In this document: one piece after another, positions 9,233 through 17,563 of the stretch
How the letters are laid out: each line of letters opens with the position of its first letter
How positions within the stretch are numbered: position 1 is the stretch's first letter
Source: Tessaracoccus sp. OH4464_COT-324
GTDB taxonomy: Bacteria > Actinomycetota > Actinomycetes > Propionibacteriales > Propionibacteriaceae
Length of the DNA: 64,000 bases
Assembly (NCBI RefSeq): GCF_003932855.1
Contig: NZ_RQYZ01000001.1
Coordinates: 346,708-410,707 of the forward strand
Direction of reading: 5' to 3'
The notes under the pieces: model-generated
The model's input: the letters and a program-made list of their open reading frames with translations, nothing else
What the model was told of the DNA's origin: nothing
Databases searched by the model: none
Position numbers and translations under genes: made by a program

Positions 9233-10302
9233 CTCTTCGGGTGTTGATCATTGGCGCCGGACTGGTGGGCACGTCGCTGGGCATGGCGCTCACCTCCGCG
9301 GGCTGCGACGTCGTGCTGTCAGACGCGGTGGGTGCGCACGCGGTGGTGGCTGCCGGTCTCGGCGCGGGACGGGTCGGGTTGCCGGGAGGCGACGAGGTGG
9401 ATCTCGTGGTGGTGGCTACTCCGCCGGATGCGATCGCCCCCGTAGTGGTGGACTCCCTGAACCGCTATCCGGTCGCGGTGGTCACGGATGTTGGCAGCGT
9501 AAAGGCGCCCATCATGCGGCGGGTCGGTGAGCTGGCCGGAGAATTGGCCGCCCGTTATGTGCCGTCGCATCCGATGGCCGGCTCACAGTTCACCGGTCCG
9601 CTCACCGCCTCGGGTCAACTGTTCGTGGATCGAACCTGGGTGATCACGCCCGCTCCGGGCAATTCCCCCGAGTCGGTGGCGCGGGTCGTCGAGTCCGCGG
9701 AACTTGCGGGCGCGCACGTGCTGGTGATGGACGCGGAGCGTCACGACGAGGCCGTGGCCCAGGTCAGCCACGTTCCGCACCTGATGAGCATCCTGACGGC
9801 CTCGCATCTGCGCGCAGTTCCCGGCGAGCATCTCAGGCTGGCGGGCCAAGGAATCCGCGACGTCACGCGCATCGCCGGCTCAGACCCTAGACTGTGGCGC
9901 CAGATCATCACCGCGAACGCGCGAGCCATCCGTGCGGAGCTGGCTGAGGTTGCGGATGATCTGCGCTACCTCATCGAGGTGCTGGATCAGCCGGAACGGC
10001 TGGAGGGTTTCCTTGGCCTGGGCAGGGATGGAGCGAATGCACTCCTCGTGAAGCACGGCGCCGAGCCGTTGGACGTCTGGCAGGTGATCGTCGAAATCCC
10101 CGACGAGCCGCGCGCCCTGGCACGCCTGTTCACCGACATCGGCGATGCGGGTTTCAACGTGGAGGACTTCGAATTGCAGCACGATCCGGCACGTGAGGTG
10201 GGTTACCTGACCATCGTGGTCGGGCGGGAGGTCGCGGAGCAGTTCCGCGAGACCCTGGAGGTCCGCGGGTGGGTGACCGCGTCGGCTATGAGGAAAGGTT
10301 GA
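9229..10302 (+). CDS. tyrA: Prephenate dehydrogenase with ACT domain
   Basis: This 357-residue enzyme oxidatively decarboxylates prephenate to 4-hydroxyphenylpyruvate for tyrosine synthesis. The NAD-binding loop IGAGLVGTSLG opens the protein, the SHPMAGS motif near residue 110 and the central helical dimer domain follow, and residues about 280-350 form an ACT domain (VIVEIPDEPRALARLF), likely for amino-acid feedback. GTG start overlaps prcA by 4 bases; cmk begins 2 bases after its stop. The operon link between tyrA and cmk is common in this phylum. Confidence 0.93.
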   Translation: MTLRVLIIGAGLVGTSLGMALTSAGCDVVLSDAVGAHAVVAAGLGAGRVGLPGGDEVDLVVVATPPDAIAPVVVDSLNRYPVAVVTDVGSVKAPIMRRVGELAGELAARYVPSHPMAGSQFTGPLTASGQLFVDRTWVITPAPGNSPESVARVVESAELAGAHVLVMDAERHDEAVAQVSHVPHLMSILTASHLRAVPGEHLRLAGQGIRDVTRIAGSDPRLWRQIITANARAIRAELAEVADDLRYLIEVLDQPERLEGFLGLGRDGANALLVKHGAEPLDVWQVIVEIPDEPRALARLFTDIGDAGFNVEDFELQHDPAREVGYLTIVVGREVAEQFRETLEVRGWVTASAMRKG

Positions 10303-10303
10303 G

Positions 10304-10951
10304 ATGGATTCGTTGTTGATCGCCATCGACGGGCCGAGCGGCTCAGGAAAATCGACGACGGCGCGACTGCTTGCCGCACGGCACGGGTTGGGCTACCTGG
10401 ACACCGGGGCGATGTATCGGGCAGCGACCGCGGGGTTTCTCGCCGAGCAGATCGGCGATGAGGGTCTCGTGGACTACGTGGCGGGTGCGGAACTTCTGAT
10501 CGGCTGCAGCGTTGAGGGCAACCGGGTGCGCATCAACGGCCGCGACGTCACGGAGGAGATCCGCGAGCCACGCATCTCGGCGATGGTGTCGCGCGTGGCA
10601 ACCAACCTGGAGGTCCGGCGGCTGCTCACTCAGCGAATGCGCCAGATCATCGACGCGCACGGGCGCCGGATTGTCGTGGAGGGCCGGGATATCACCACGG
10701 TGGTGGCCCCGGACGCCGACGTGCGGGTGCTTCTCGTCGCTGACCCGGATGCGCGGGTGGCGCGCCGCGAGGCTGAGCTGGCGGGCAGGGCGGGTCGGGC
10801 GGACGTGGTAGATCAGGTGTTGCGCCGCGACCGAGACGATTCGACGGTGTCGAACTTCACGGAAGCAGCGGAGGGTGTGACTGTCATCGACTCCACCTTC
10901 ATCCCGCCCGACGAGGTGGTCGCTCGGATTGAGGAGCTGATTGATGTCTGA
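10304..10951 (+). CDS. cmk: Cytidylate kinase
   Basis: This 215-residue kinase phosphorylates CMP and dCMP with ATP. The P-loop DGPSGSGKSTTAR lies at residues 9-21, LDTGAMYRA is the CMP-site motif, and VVEGRDITTVVAPDA is the family block around residue 125. Length is normal. It sits between tyrA and a small NIF3-type gene whose start overlaps its last 8 bases. Confidence 0.95.
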   Translation: MDSLLIAIDGPSGSGKSTTARLLAARHGLGYLDTGAMYRAATAGFLAEQIGDEGLVDYVAGAELLIGCSVEGNRVRINGRDVTEEIREPRISAMVSRVATNLEVRRLLTQRMRQIIDAHGRRIVVEGRDITTVVAPDADVRVLLVADPDARVARREAELAGRAGRADVVDQVLRRDRDDSTVSNFTEAAEGVTVIDSTFIPPDEVVARIEELIDV

Positions 10952-11288
10952 GCGGCTTGACGTGCTGGTGAGCTATGTCCCGCAGTCCGATACTGCGCTG
11001 GTGCTTCGTGCGCTGTTTGAGGCCGGGGCCGGCGAGATCGGCGCCTACCGGGAGTGCGCCTTCATAACGCCGGGCACCGGCCAATTCCGGCCCTTGGCGG
11101 GAGCCAATCCGACGATCGGCAGCGTCAACGAGTTGGAGTACGTGGCGGAGAACCGGATCGAGGTCACCTTCCCCCGGCGCATCAGGGCGCAGGTGGTTGC
11201 GGCGCTGCGCGCGGCGCATCCCTACGAGGAGCCCGCGTTCCACGTCGTCGAGAACGTCGCCAGTCATCCTGCGGACGATTCGTCCTAG
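10944..11288 (+). CDS. Small NIF3/YqfO-insert-type (PII/CutA-like) protein
   Basis: This 114-residue protein matches the stand-alone version of the domain inserted in YqfO/NIF3 proteins, a PII/CutA-like ferredoxin fold. Landmarks are the N-terminal VSYVPQSD, GAGEIGAYRECAFITPGTGQFRP, and the C-terminal AHPYEEPAFHVV. These small homologues are trimeric or hexameric in known structures, with no firm function. ATG at 10944 overlaps cmk by 8 bases; a TTG one codon upstream is possible. The end overlaps the convergent ABC-F gene by 4 bases. Confidence 0.75.
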   Translation: MSERLDVLVSYVPQSDTALVLRALFEAGAGEIGAYRECAFITPGTGQFRPLAGANPTIGSVNELEYVAENRIEVTFPRRIRAQVVAALRAAHPYEEPAFHVVENVASHPADDSS

Positions 11289-12850
11289 TCAGCTGAACTT
11301 CCGGTGCTTGCGGGCGGCGGGGATTCGTGCAGTCGCCCGGCTTCAAGGTGCCAGGCCTGGTGGAGGTCCAACTCGGAGAGGAAGTGTTCATCGTGACTGA
11401 CAACGACGATTGCCCCGGGATAGACCAGCAATGCTTGAGTTAGTTGCGCGACCGACTCGCGGTCTAGGTTGTTGGTGGGCTCATCCAGGATGAGCAGCTC
11501 CGGCGGAGGATCCGCCAGCAGTATCGTGGCGAGCGCCACCCGAAACCGTTCTCCGCCGGAGAGGGTATTGACCGGGCGGCTCAGCATCGGGCCGCGGAGC
11601 AGAAAGCGAGCCAGCAGAGCGTGGGTGTCCTGCGGAGGCCTGGGGGAGGAGCCGTGCACCGCGTCGAACACCGTCGCCGACGGCAGAGTCAGTCGCTGAT
11701 CCAGGTATCCCACGCGCCCGGTGGCGGTGTCTCGGGCAAGCCGAAGCATCGTCGATTTTCCGGAGCCGATGGCTCCGGTGATCCCCACCCTGTCGCCGCC
11801 CAAGATGGGGATGCGCTGGTCGGCGGTGACGAGTTCCGCGAGTCGTCGGCCCTTGGCGCGGGCGAGGTCGATCATCGGGATGCGGATGGCGTCGTCGGAT
11901 CGAAGTCGGGATTCGGCCTCCGCCAGCTGTTCGCGGGCTTCGCGAACCTTCCTGGCAGAGGCAGCAACCCGATTGGCGCGCCGGGCAAGGGCCGCGCGTT
12001 TCTCCGTCGGATCGCTCGGATGAGACTTGCCTGGGCCGAACCGGGCGCTTGACTGTCGCGTCGCGCGGGCGGTCGCCGTGGCCATATGGTTCATGTTCCT
12101 GCGCTCGGCCCGCAGTTTTGCGCTGGCTTCCCGAACGTCGCGCTCAGCGGCCGCGTCGCGAAGCCTGCGGTTCAACAGGAAAGCGGTGTAGTTTCCGCCG
12201 AAGACCTCGGCGCCTGCATCGTGCAACTCGACGATCTCGTCCATCTGATCGAGTAGTTCGGTGTCGTGGCTGACCAGAATCAGCTGTCCCCGCCAGGCCC
12301 GCACCACGTCGAGCAAAGCCGCTCGGGCGGCTCGATCCAGGTTGTTGGTTGGTTCGTCGAGCAGCGCGAGTCGGGCATCGGCCAAATCGAGACCAGCCAT
12401 CGCCACCTGGATCAGCTCACCGCCGGAGAGCGTTTCCGAGGCCCGTTCCAGGGCTCCCGGAGAGGTGAGACTGGGTACTCGGGCGGCCAACAGTGCATTG
12501 GCACGGGATTCGAGATCCCAACGGCCGGACACCAACTCGTAGTCTGCCGCGTCCACGCTGCCCGCTTCGATTCTGCGCAGCGCGGCGAGCGGTTCTGCGA
12601 CGCCGAGCAACTCGGCGACGGTTGTGTCTCCGTGTTGCAGAAGGTCCTGGCTGAGACGCGCGGCGGACGGTGCGGTTACTCTGCCCTGCGTCGGGGACAA
12701 TTCGCCGACGATGAGCCGCAGTAGCGTGGTTTTTCCGCTGCCGTTTCGGCCGATGATGCCTGTGCGGCGTGCGCTGAGGACGAGGCTGATGTTGGAAAGC
12801 AAAGGCCGATCGCCGTAGGCGAAGCTGAGGTTTGAAATGACTACAGACAT
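11285..12850 (-). CDS. ABC-F family ATPase (ribosome-associated)
   Basis: This 521-residue protein has two ABC ATPase domains and no membrane segments, as ABC-F proteins do. Walker A sites are GRNGSGKTT near residue 36 and GAIGSGKST near residue 360; signature motifs are LSGGE in both halves; Walker B motifs are ALLDEPTNNLD and LILDEPTNNLD. A basic helical linker of about 100 residues separates the domains. ABC-F proteins bind the ribosomal E site, either relieving stalls or protecting against drugs. The candidate leader peptide and SD-sequestering stem upstream favour an inducible drug- or stall-responsive member, which is an inference. The start ATG has GGAG five bases before it. Confidence 0.85.
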   Translation of the reverse strand: MSVVISNLSFAYGDRPLLSNISLVLSARRTGIIGRNGSGKTTLLRLIVGELSPTQGRVTAPSAARLSQDLLQHGDTTVAELLGVAEPLAALRRIEAGSVDAADYELVSGRWDLESRANALLAARVPSLTSPGALERASETLSGGELIQVAMAGLDLADARLALLDEPTNNLDRAARAALLDVVRAWRGQLILVSHDTELLDQMDEIVELHDAGAEVFGGNYTAFLLNRRLRDAAAERDVREASAKLRAERRNMNHMATATARATRQSSARFGPGKSHPSDPTEKRAALARRANRVAASARKVREAREQLAEAESRLRSDDAIRIPMIDLARAKGRRLAELVTADQRIPILGGDRVGITGAIGSGKSTMLRLARDTATGRVGYLDQRLTLPSATVFDAVHGSSPRPPQDTHALLARFLLRGPMLSRPVNTLSGGERFRVALATILLADPPPELLILDEPTNNLDRESVAQLTQALLVYPGAIVVVSHDEHFLSELDLHQAWHLEAGRLHESPPPASTGSSAD

Positions 12851-12854
12851 GAGA

Positions 12855-12885
12855 GCTCCAGGGACGCGTTTCGATGCGCCGGAGC
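12855..12885 (-). promoter_or_regulatory. Predicted hairpin sequestering the ABC-F ribosome site
   Basis: On the minus-strand transcript GCTCCGG (12885-12879) can pair with CTGGAGC (12861-12855), seven pairs including one G-U. The second arm contains the GGAG ribosome site of the ABC-F gene. An inner CGC/GCG pairing is possible in the loop. It would hide the SD unless melted, for example by a ribosome on the leader just upstream. Confidence 0.4.
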
Positions 12886-12904
12886 GGATGCTCGACGACG
12901 CGGG

Positions 12905-12928
12905 TCAGGCGCGGAGAGCCAAGTACAT
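12905..12928 (-). CDS. Candidate 7-codon leader peptide upstream of ABC-F gene
   Basis: A mini-ORF, ATG then Y-L-A-L-R-A and TGA, ends 54 bases before the ABC-F start on the same strand. GGAA lies about eight bases before its ATG, a weak ribosome site. Short leader peptides with attenuators control many ABC-F and Erm resistance genes. With only seven codons it could occur by chance; the position before an ABC-F gene plus the SD-hiding stem is what supports it. Confidence 0.35.
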   Translation of the reverse strand: MYLALRA

Positions 12929-13011
12929 GTCGGTTTCCGTTTCCTCGGGAATACGTGACCTTCAGGATACCCGGTAGACTTGGTCGGTCGCAATCAGTTT
13001 TAGGAGCGCCA

Positions 13012-14376
13012 GTGACCGATGTATTTGCCGACGAGTTCGAGGAGAAGGTCATCAAACCTGTCGTGGCCGTGGTCGGTCGCCCCAACGTGGGAAAGTCGAC
13101 GCTGGTCAACCGGATTCTGGGTCGCAGGGCTGCGGTTGTTCAGGATCAGCCCGGCGTCACCCGTGACAGGGTGAGCTACGACGCAAACTGGAACGGTAAG
13201 GACTTCATCGTCGTGGACACCGGCGGCTGGGTCTCCGACGCCAAGGGCATGGCCGCGATGATCGCGGACCAGGCGGAACTCGCCATCGCCGCAGCCGATG
13301 CGGTGCTGTTCGTTGTTGACGCCACCGTTGGAACGCTGGATGAGGATGAGGCCGTTGTACGGGTGCTGCGCCGGAGCAAGAAACCCGTGATTCTGGCAGC
13401 GAACAAGGTTGACGACCAGCGACACGAGGCGATGGCCGCGAGCATGTGGAATCTCGGGTTGGGGGAGCCGCACCCGGTCTCCGCGCTGCACGGCCGGGGA
13501 TCGGGCGATCTGCTCGACGCCCTCCTCGCTGTGCTGCCGGAAGCTCCGCAATCACCCGAAGTGCAGGAAGCTGGGCCGCGCAGGGTGGCCATCGTCGGTA
13601 AGCCGAATGTGGGCAAGTCGTCCCTGCTGAACAAACTCTGTGGTCAGCAGCGGTCGGTGGTCTCCGACGTGTCCGGCACCACCGTCGACCCTGTGGACGA
13701 GATCGTCGAGGTGGGCGGCAACGTCTACCACTTCATCGACACCGCGGGCATCCGACGCCGGGTGAAGGAGGCTAGCGGGCACGAGTACTACGCGAGCCTC
13801 CGGACTCAGGCGGCAGTTGAGCGTGCTGAAGTGTGCATCATGGTGATCGATGCATCCGAGCCGATCACGGATCAGGACCTGCGGATACTCAGCTTCATCG
13901 AGGACGGCGGGCGGGCGCTCGTGATCGCGTTCAACAAATGGGATCTGACCGACGAAGAACGTCGCCGCTATCTGGAGCGCGAAATTGATCGGGACCTGGT
14001 CGCCTTCCACTGGGCACCCACCGTGAACATTTCCGCGCTCACCGGCCGCAATATCGACCGACTGTCCAAGGCCATTGAGGAAGCCGCGGCGGGTTGGGAG
14101 ACCCGCATACCCACCGGTAAACTCAACGCTTTCCTCGGTCGTCTCGCGGCTGCGCATCCGCACCCGTTGCGTGGCGGGAAGCAACCACGCATCCTCTTCG
14201 GCACCCAGGCACACAATTGCCCTCCCACCTTCGTGCTGTTCACCTCTGGGCAGATGGACGCTCAATACACCAGGTTCGTGGAGCGGAGGCTGCGGGAGGA
14301 CTTCGGCTTCCGTGGTTCGCCGGTACACGTCGAAGTTCGCGCCCGGGCTAAGCGCAGCGAACGCGAGAAACGGTAG
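13012..14376 (+). CDS. der: Ribosome biogenesis GTPase Der (EngA)
   Basis: This 454-residue GTPase acts in 50S subunit maturation. It has tandem G domains: the first P-loop GRPNVGKST begins at residue 22 and the second, GKPNVGKSS, lies near residue 203; DTGGW and DTAGI are the G3 motifs, and NKVD and NKWD the G4 motifs. A KH-like domain closes the protein. GTG at 13012 is chosen because AGGAG lies five bases before it; an in-frame upstream extension to 12874 has no ribosome site and would run through the divergent ABC-F leader. Confidence 0.95.
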   Translation: MTDVFADEFEEKVIKPVVAVVGRPNVGKSTLVNRILGRRAAVVQDQPGVTRDRVSYDANWNGKDFIVVDTGGWVSDAKGMAAMIADQAELAIAAADAVLFVVDATVGTLDEDEAVVRVLRRSKKPVILAANKVDDQRHEAMAASMWNLGLGEPHPVSALHGRGSGDLLDALLAVLPEAPQSPEVQEAGPRRVAIVGKPNVGKSSLLNKLCGQQRSVVSDVSGTTVDPVDEIVEVGGNVYHFIDTAGIRRRVKEASGHEYYASLRTQAAVERAEVCIMVIDASEPITDQDLRILSFIEDGGRALVIAFNKWDLTDEERRRYLEREIDRDLVAFHWAPTVNISALTGRNIDRLSKAIEEAAAGWETRIPTGKLNAFLGRLAAAHPHPLRGGKQPRILFGTQAHNCPPTFVLFTSGQMDAQYTRFVERRLREDFGFRGSPVHVEVRARAKRSEREKR

Positions 14377-14423
14377 CCAAAACTGCTGGTCAGCTCCGAG
14401 TGGCGTTGACGGCTTGGATGCGC

Positions 14424-14429
14424 TAAAGT
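14424..14429 (+). promoter_or_regulatory. -10 of tRNA-Pro promoter
   Basis: TAAAGT within GATGCGCTAAAGTT, about 22 bases before the tRNA. The same extended motif TGCGCTARAGTT occurs before the tRNA genes near 55.1 and 55.4 kb. Confidence 0.5.
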
Positions 14430-14451
14430 TTCACCTCGGACCGAGGTCCAT

Positions 14452-14525
<74 letters not shown>

Positions 14526-14530
14526 CGCCG

Positions 14531-14567
14531 GCCTTGGTGGGTGGCATCACTCACCAAGGCTTTTCTT
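14531..14567 (+). terminator. Rho-independent terminator after tRNA-Pro
   Basis: A 13-pair stem, GCCTTGGTGGGTG with CACTCACCAAGGC and one G-U, has a 4-base loop and is followed by TTTTCTT. It lies 6 bases after the tRNA. Confidence 0.85.
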
Positions 14568-14799
14568 CGCAGCAAGAGCCATTCGCGGCTGCTGACTGTT
14601 CGCACATCCTTGGGCTTCGTGGGGCAGGAGAATCTATTGTTAACGGTTCTGCATCTTGTGCCCGGGCAACCGGACCGGTAGGGTCTCCCACTCCGGCCAT
14701 AACGCCAGCGGCTCTCCGTGGCTGGGCCCCGGTTTCACCTGCCTGGAATGGGGCATGGCCGTCGCTCTGCGAGCGGTGTTGATTGGCGGTAGAAAAGAG
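14568..14799. other. Intergenic stretch without recognised gene
   Basis: 232 bases between two terminators. No reading frame with a recognisable product, no repeat and no RNA structure beyond the flanking hairpins were seen. Confidence 0.5.
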
Positions 14800-14830
14800 T
14801 TGGGGCCGCAGGCTTGTGCCGCGGCCCCAA
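14795..14830 (-). terminator. Terminator of the roadblock-PAS-PhnD operon
   Basis: A perfect 10-pair stem, TTGGGGCCGC with GCGGCCCCAA (14800-14809 and 14821-14830), with an 11-base loop. On the minus strand it is followed by CTCTTTTCT, and it lies 15 bases after the stop of the last operon gene. Confidence 0.8.
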
Positions 14831-14845
14831 CCTCCGTAGAGAGGA

Positions 14846-15598
14846 TCAGCCCTGTTCCAGGGCTTCCATCAGGTCGATCATGAACTCTGCATCCTCTTGG
14901 CTGAGCCTGTCCCAGCCGTCGGGAGCGCCGATCGCGTCGAGCAGAGATCCGTCGGTGGGGGAGTTGTTGAGCGACTCCAACCACGTCCACAGCTTTTCGC
15001 CTTCCGGAGCGAGCGCGGGGCTCATCAAGAGGCTATGCTTCACGACATAGATCTTGCTCGCCATCAGCACGCGCAAGTCGCGACGAATAAGGCGGGACAG
15101 CTCGTAGTAGGCGTCGGCCAGGAAGAAGCCCAACTCCACTTCGCGATTCAGCAGGGCCTTGGCAACGAGCACCGGGTTGGGCTTGTACTCCAAGGAGATG
15201 CTGTCGCGGTTGAGATCTGCGGGTTCCAGCAGGATGCGGCAAATTCGTTCGACATCGGGCGCATCAGTTGCGGCGACTGTAACCCGTTCACCCAGCTCCG
15301 GCACGCTCTGCGCCGGGTTGTCATTGTTCACGACGATGACCGCCTCGTTCGAGACGGCGGAGGGCACGGCCAGCGGTACATACCCCTTGTCACGAACCAA
15401 CATTGCGGTGTTAGCTGCGTTGGCGAAGACCAAATCGGCCTGTCCCTTGTCGAATGCCTCTTGAAGCTCTGCAAAGTCCGAGTACACCGTCGCCCGGAAG
15501 GGCAAGCCGGTGGCGCGCTGAATCTTCGTATTAAACACGAACCAGTCCGCGAAGTTCTTGGTGTTGACGTCCGGACTGATAGCTAGGTGCAACGTCAT
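14846..15598 (-). CDS. Cytosolic PhnD-like periplasmic-binding-fold protein
   Basis: This 250-residue protein belongs to the PhnD/phosphonate-binding superfamily (ISPDVNTKNFADWF, YSDFAELQEAFDKGQADLVFANAANTAML, and the DAPDVERICRILLE hinge region). Unlike transport binding proteins it has no signal peptide or lipobox, so it should stay in the cytosol and bind a small ligand as a sensor. It is the third gene of a tight operon: its ATG overlaps the PAS gene stop by 4 bases, and no permease or ATPase is nearby. A ligand cannot be named. Confidence 0.75.
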   Translation of the reverse strand: MTLHLAISPDVNTKNFADWFVFNTKIQRATGLPFRATVYSDFAELQEAFDKGQADLVFANAANTAMLVRDKGYVPLAVPSAVSNEAVIVVNNDNPAQSVPELGERVTVAATDAPDVERICRILLEPADLNRDSISLEYKPNPVLVAKALLNREVELGFFLADAYYELSRLIRRDLRVLMASKIYVVKHSLLMSPALAPEGEKLWTWLESLNNSPTDGSLLDAIGAPDGWDRLSQEDAEFMIDLMEALEQG

Positions 15599-16095
15599 CC
15601 TTGCTCCTCTTGCGCAAGCATCTGCGCATACAGCGCTGCCATCTCTTCAACTTTCTTCCGGGACGGCTCACGACGCACCGAGGTGTGGCCGACGATCTCG
15701 CCATTTCGGATCTTGGGGATGATCGTCGCGTAGACCCAATAGAAACCCCCGTCCTTGCGAAGGTTTTTCACATAGCCGCTCCATCGACGACCTTCTTGCA
15801 CCGTCTGCCACAGGTCCGCGAAAGCGGCCCTAGGCATGTCCGGGTGACGAAGGATCGAGTGGGGCTGCCCCAGCAGTTCCTCGCGGGAAAAGCCGCTCAT
15901 CAGCACGAAGGCCTCGTTGCAGGTCGTGATGATCCCTGCGGGATCGGTCTGCGAAACGATGAGTTCCCCGGCAGGGAATCGAGTCTCGACATCGGTGGCA
16001 TAGACAACACGCGAAGTGCCGTCGTAATAATGCAGCCGCGTCTCAGGAGCCTCGCCGACCACGTCGTCGAGAGTCATGTCCTGCAAGTCACTCAC
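15595..16095 (-). CDS. Aer-type PAS domain protein
   Basis: This 166-residue soluble protein is almost entirely one PAS domain of the aerotaxis-receptor type. Motifs are IVSQTDPAGIITTCNEAFVLMSGF, LLGQPHSILRHPDMPRAAF, GRRWSGYVKNLRKDGGFYWV and GHTSVR, which in Aer form the FAD pocket. There is no HAMP, kinase or methyl-accepting domain, so output must pass through a partner. It overlaps the roadblock gene by 4 bases upstream and the PhnD-like gene by 4 bases downstream, so the three are very likely one unit. FAD binding and redox sensing are inferred from the family. Confidence 0.82.
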   Translation of the reverse strand: MSDLQDMTLDDVVGEAPETRLHYYDGTSRVVYATDVETRFPAGELIVSQTDPAGIITTCNEAFVLMSGFSREELLGQPHSILRHPDMPRAAFADLWQTVQEGRRWSGYVKNLRKDGGFYWVYATIIPKIRNGEIVGHTSVRREPSRKKVEEMAALYAQMLAQEEQG

Positions 16096-16460
16096 CTCAT
16101 AATCTGTGCGATTTGCTTTGCGACCTGCTTCATTTCATACAGCAGGAGCCCAAGCTTGGCATCTTCGTTGGAGTACGCTTCCAACACGCTCTCCGAGCCG
16201 GCCTGGACCAGCATAACGTAGCCGCCGCTGCCCTTCAGCAGCACCTGCTCGAGCGTTCCCCGCTGCAGATCTCCGATGGTACGGGCGCCCATGGAAAGCG
16301 CGGCGGCTCCCATCGCGGCGATCCGATCCTCGTCGACGCCGGGGCCGAGCACGGATGCGAGCGGCAAACCGTCAGTTGTGACGAGTACCGCTCCTTCTAC
16401 ATCCAGCGTTCCGCTGACAAAAGTCTGCAACAGACGATTGAGCTGTTCGTTCAAAGACAT
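16092..16460 (-). CDS. Roadblock/LC7 domain protein
   Basis: This 122-residue protein is a single roadblock/LC7 domain (LVTTDGLPLAS, the central AAMGAAALSMGARTI helix, and a GYVMLVQAGSESVLEAYS sheet). In bacteria such proteins often regulate Ras-like GTPases of the MglA type or act as dimeric scaffolds. No small GTPase gene is visible beside it. AGAGGA lies six bases before the ATG. It is the promoter-proximal gene of the operon with the PAS and PhnD-like genes. Confidence 0.85.
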   Translation of the reverse strand: MSLNEQLNRLLQTFVSGTLDVEGAVLVTTDGLPLASVLGPGVDEDRIAAMGAAALSMGARTIGDLQRGTLEQVLLKGSGGYVMLVQAGSESVLEAYSNEDAKLGLLLYEMKQVAKQIAQIMR

Positions 16461-16563
16461 GGTGTTCCTCTGACCTCATATTGAAGAGGGGCGAGCAGTC
16501 AGCCTCAACCAACCATCCGCCCCCCGCGTAAGAGCGAGCCTACTCACTTCTCGCCAGTTAGAC

Positions 16564-16569
16564 TAGAAT
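16564..16569 (+). promoter_or_regulatory. -10 hexamer before a micro-ORF
   Basis: TAGAAT, seven bases before the ATG at 16577. The arrangement is the same as that before msrB (TAGAAT, 7 bases, ATG). Confidence 0.3.
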
Positions 16570-16576
16570 CGGGCCA

Positions 16577-16639
16577 ATGAAAGTCGACGAACCTGAACCA
16601 AAGGTCGAGGTTCCTGTCCCCCCGGAGCACCCTGTTTGA
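16577..16639 (+). CDS. Possible leaderless 20-residue acidic peptide
   Basis: A 20-codon frame rich in Pro, Glu and Val (six P, five E, five V) lies in the intergenic region between two minus-strand operons. It has no SD site but an ideal -10 spacing for a leaderless message. No family is recognised. The ORF ends 11 bases before the stop of the convergent binding-protein gene. It may be spurious. Confidence 0.25.
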   Translation: MKVDEPEPKVEVPVPPEHPV

Positions 16640-16649
16640 TACGAAGGGG

Positions 16650-17537
16650 CTAGCCAGGCCTCTTTTCCGCCAGCCAGTCAGCAGCAACCCTTCCCGCGGG
16701 AAGGTGCTCATTCACGCTGCGTGCGTTCAGCTGCACCAAGTCCTCGGGAGTCAGCAGCAGGCTCACCTCGTCCACTATGCGAGCAGCGTTCGCGTCGACA
16801 TCATCGCTGGCGATCGGCACCAGGTGGCTAGCCAGGAACAGACCTTTGGTATCTTTTATCGACACAAGGTTGTTGGCCGCCAACGATGGGTCTGCGGTGT
16901 AGATGATGGCGAGCTGGATAGCGTCGTCCTTGAGCGCCTTGACCGTCAACGGCCCCCCGCCGTCCTCGATTGGTGAGAAGGCCACCTCAACGCCGTACAC
17001 CTCCCGCAGCCCCTTAGGCCCGTTAGGTCGCTGCTCCGCCTCCGAGTTAGCTCCAAGGGTGAGCGCGGTTGGAACCTTCGCCAAATCCTCAATGCTCTCG
17101 ATACCCCACTTGGCCGCGAATTCCTTGGTCACCGTGTAGGAGTCTTGATCAGTAGCGGGCGACTGGGCCAACACTCGAAGCCCTGCTGGGGTGGCTTCTC
17201 GCAACTCGGCATAGACGTCGTCGGCGAGGCGCGATTTCGTCTCGCTACGCCAGTACTGCAGCAACGGTCCGGAATACTCAGGGAACAAGTCAATGTCACC
17301 TCGCTCGATCTCCGGGAGATAGACCTCCCGCTGCCCGATCCGAAACTGGCGCTCCACCCGGATGCCTTCCTTTTCCAGGGCCTGAGAGTAGATCTCCGCG
17401 ATGATTTCATTGGAGTAGTAATCCTGGGAACCAACAACGATTGCCCCGTCTGAATCCCCCGATTCCAGCGGGTTGCCGCCACAGGCAGCCACCGCCAGCA
17501 CGGCGAACACTACCGCTGTCAGACGTCCGGTCTTCAT
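16650..17537 (-). CDS. Osmoprotectant (betaine/choline-type) ABC substrate-binding lipoprotein
   Basis: This 295-residue binding protein of the OpuAC/ProX group is the last gene of a four-gene importer. The first 19 residues form a lipoprotein signal with lipobox VAAC and lipidated Cys19. The mature part shows GSQDYYSNEIIAEIYSQALE and IDLFPEYSGPLLQYW, typical of quaternary-amine binding proteins. ATG at 17537 is chosen because GGAGGA lies just before it; an upstream ATG at 17567 lacks a site and spoils the signal peptide. Choline, betaine, carnitine or ergothioneine are all possible ligands. Confidence 0.87.
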   Translation of the reverse strand: MKTGRLTAVVFAVLAVAACGGNPLESGDSDGAIVVGSQDYYSNEIIAEIYSQALEKEGIRVERQFRIGQREVYLPEIERGDIDLFPEYSGPLLQYWRSETKSRLADDVYAELREATPAGLRVLAQSPATDQDSYTVTKEFAAKWGIESIEDLAKVPTALTLGANSEAEQRPNGPKGLREVYGVEVAFSPIEDGGGPLTVKALKDDAIQLAIIYTADPSLAANNLVSIKDTKGLFLASHLVPIASDDVDANAARIVDEVSLLLTPEDLVQLNARSVNEHLPAGRVAADWLAEKRPG

Positions 17538-17563
17538 TCTCCTCCAACCTCCATTTCTATGTA

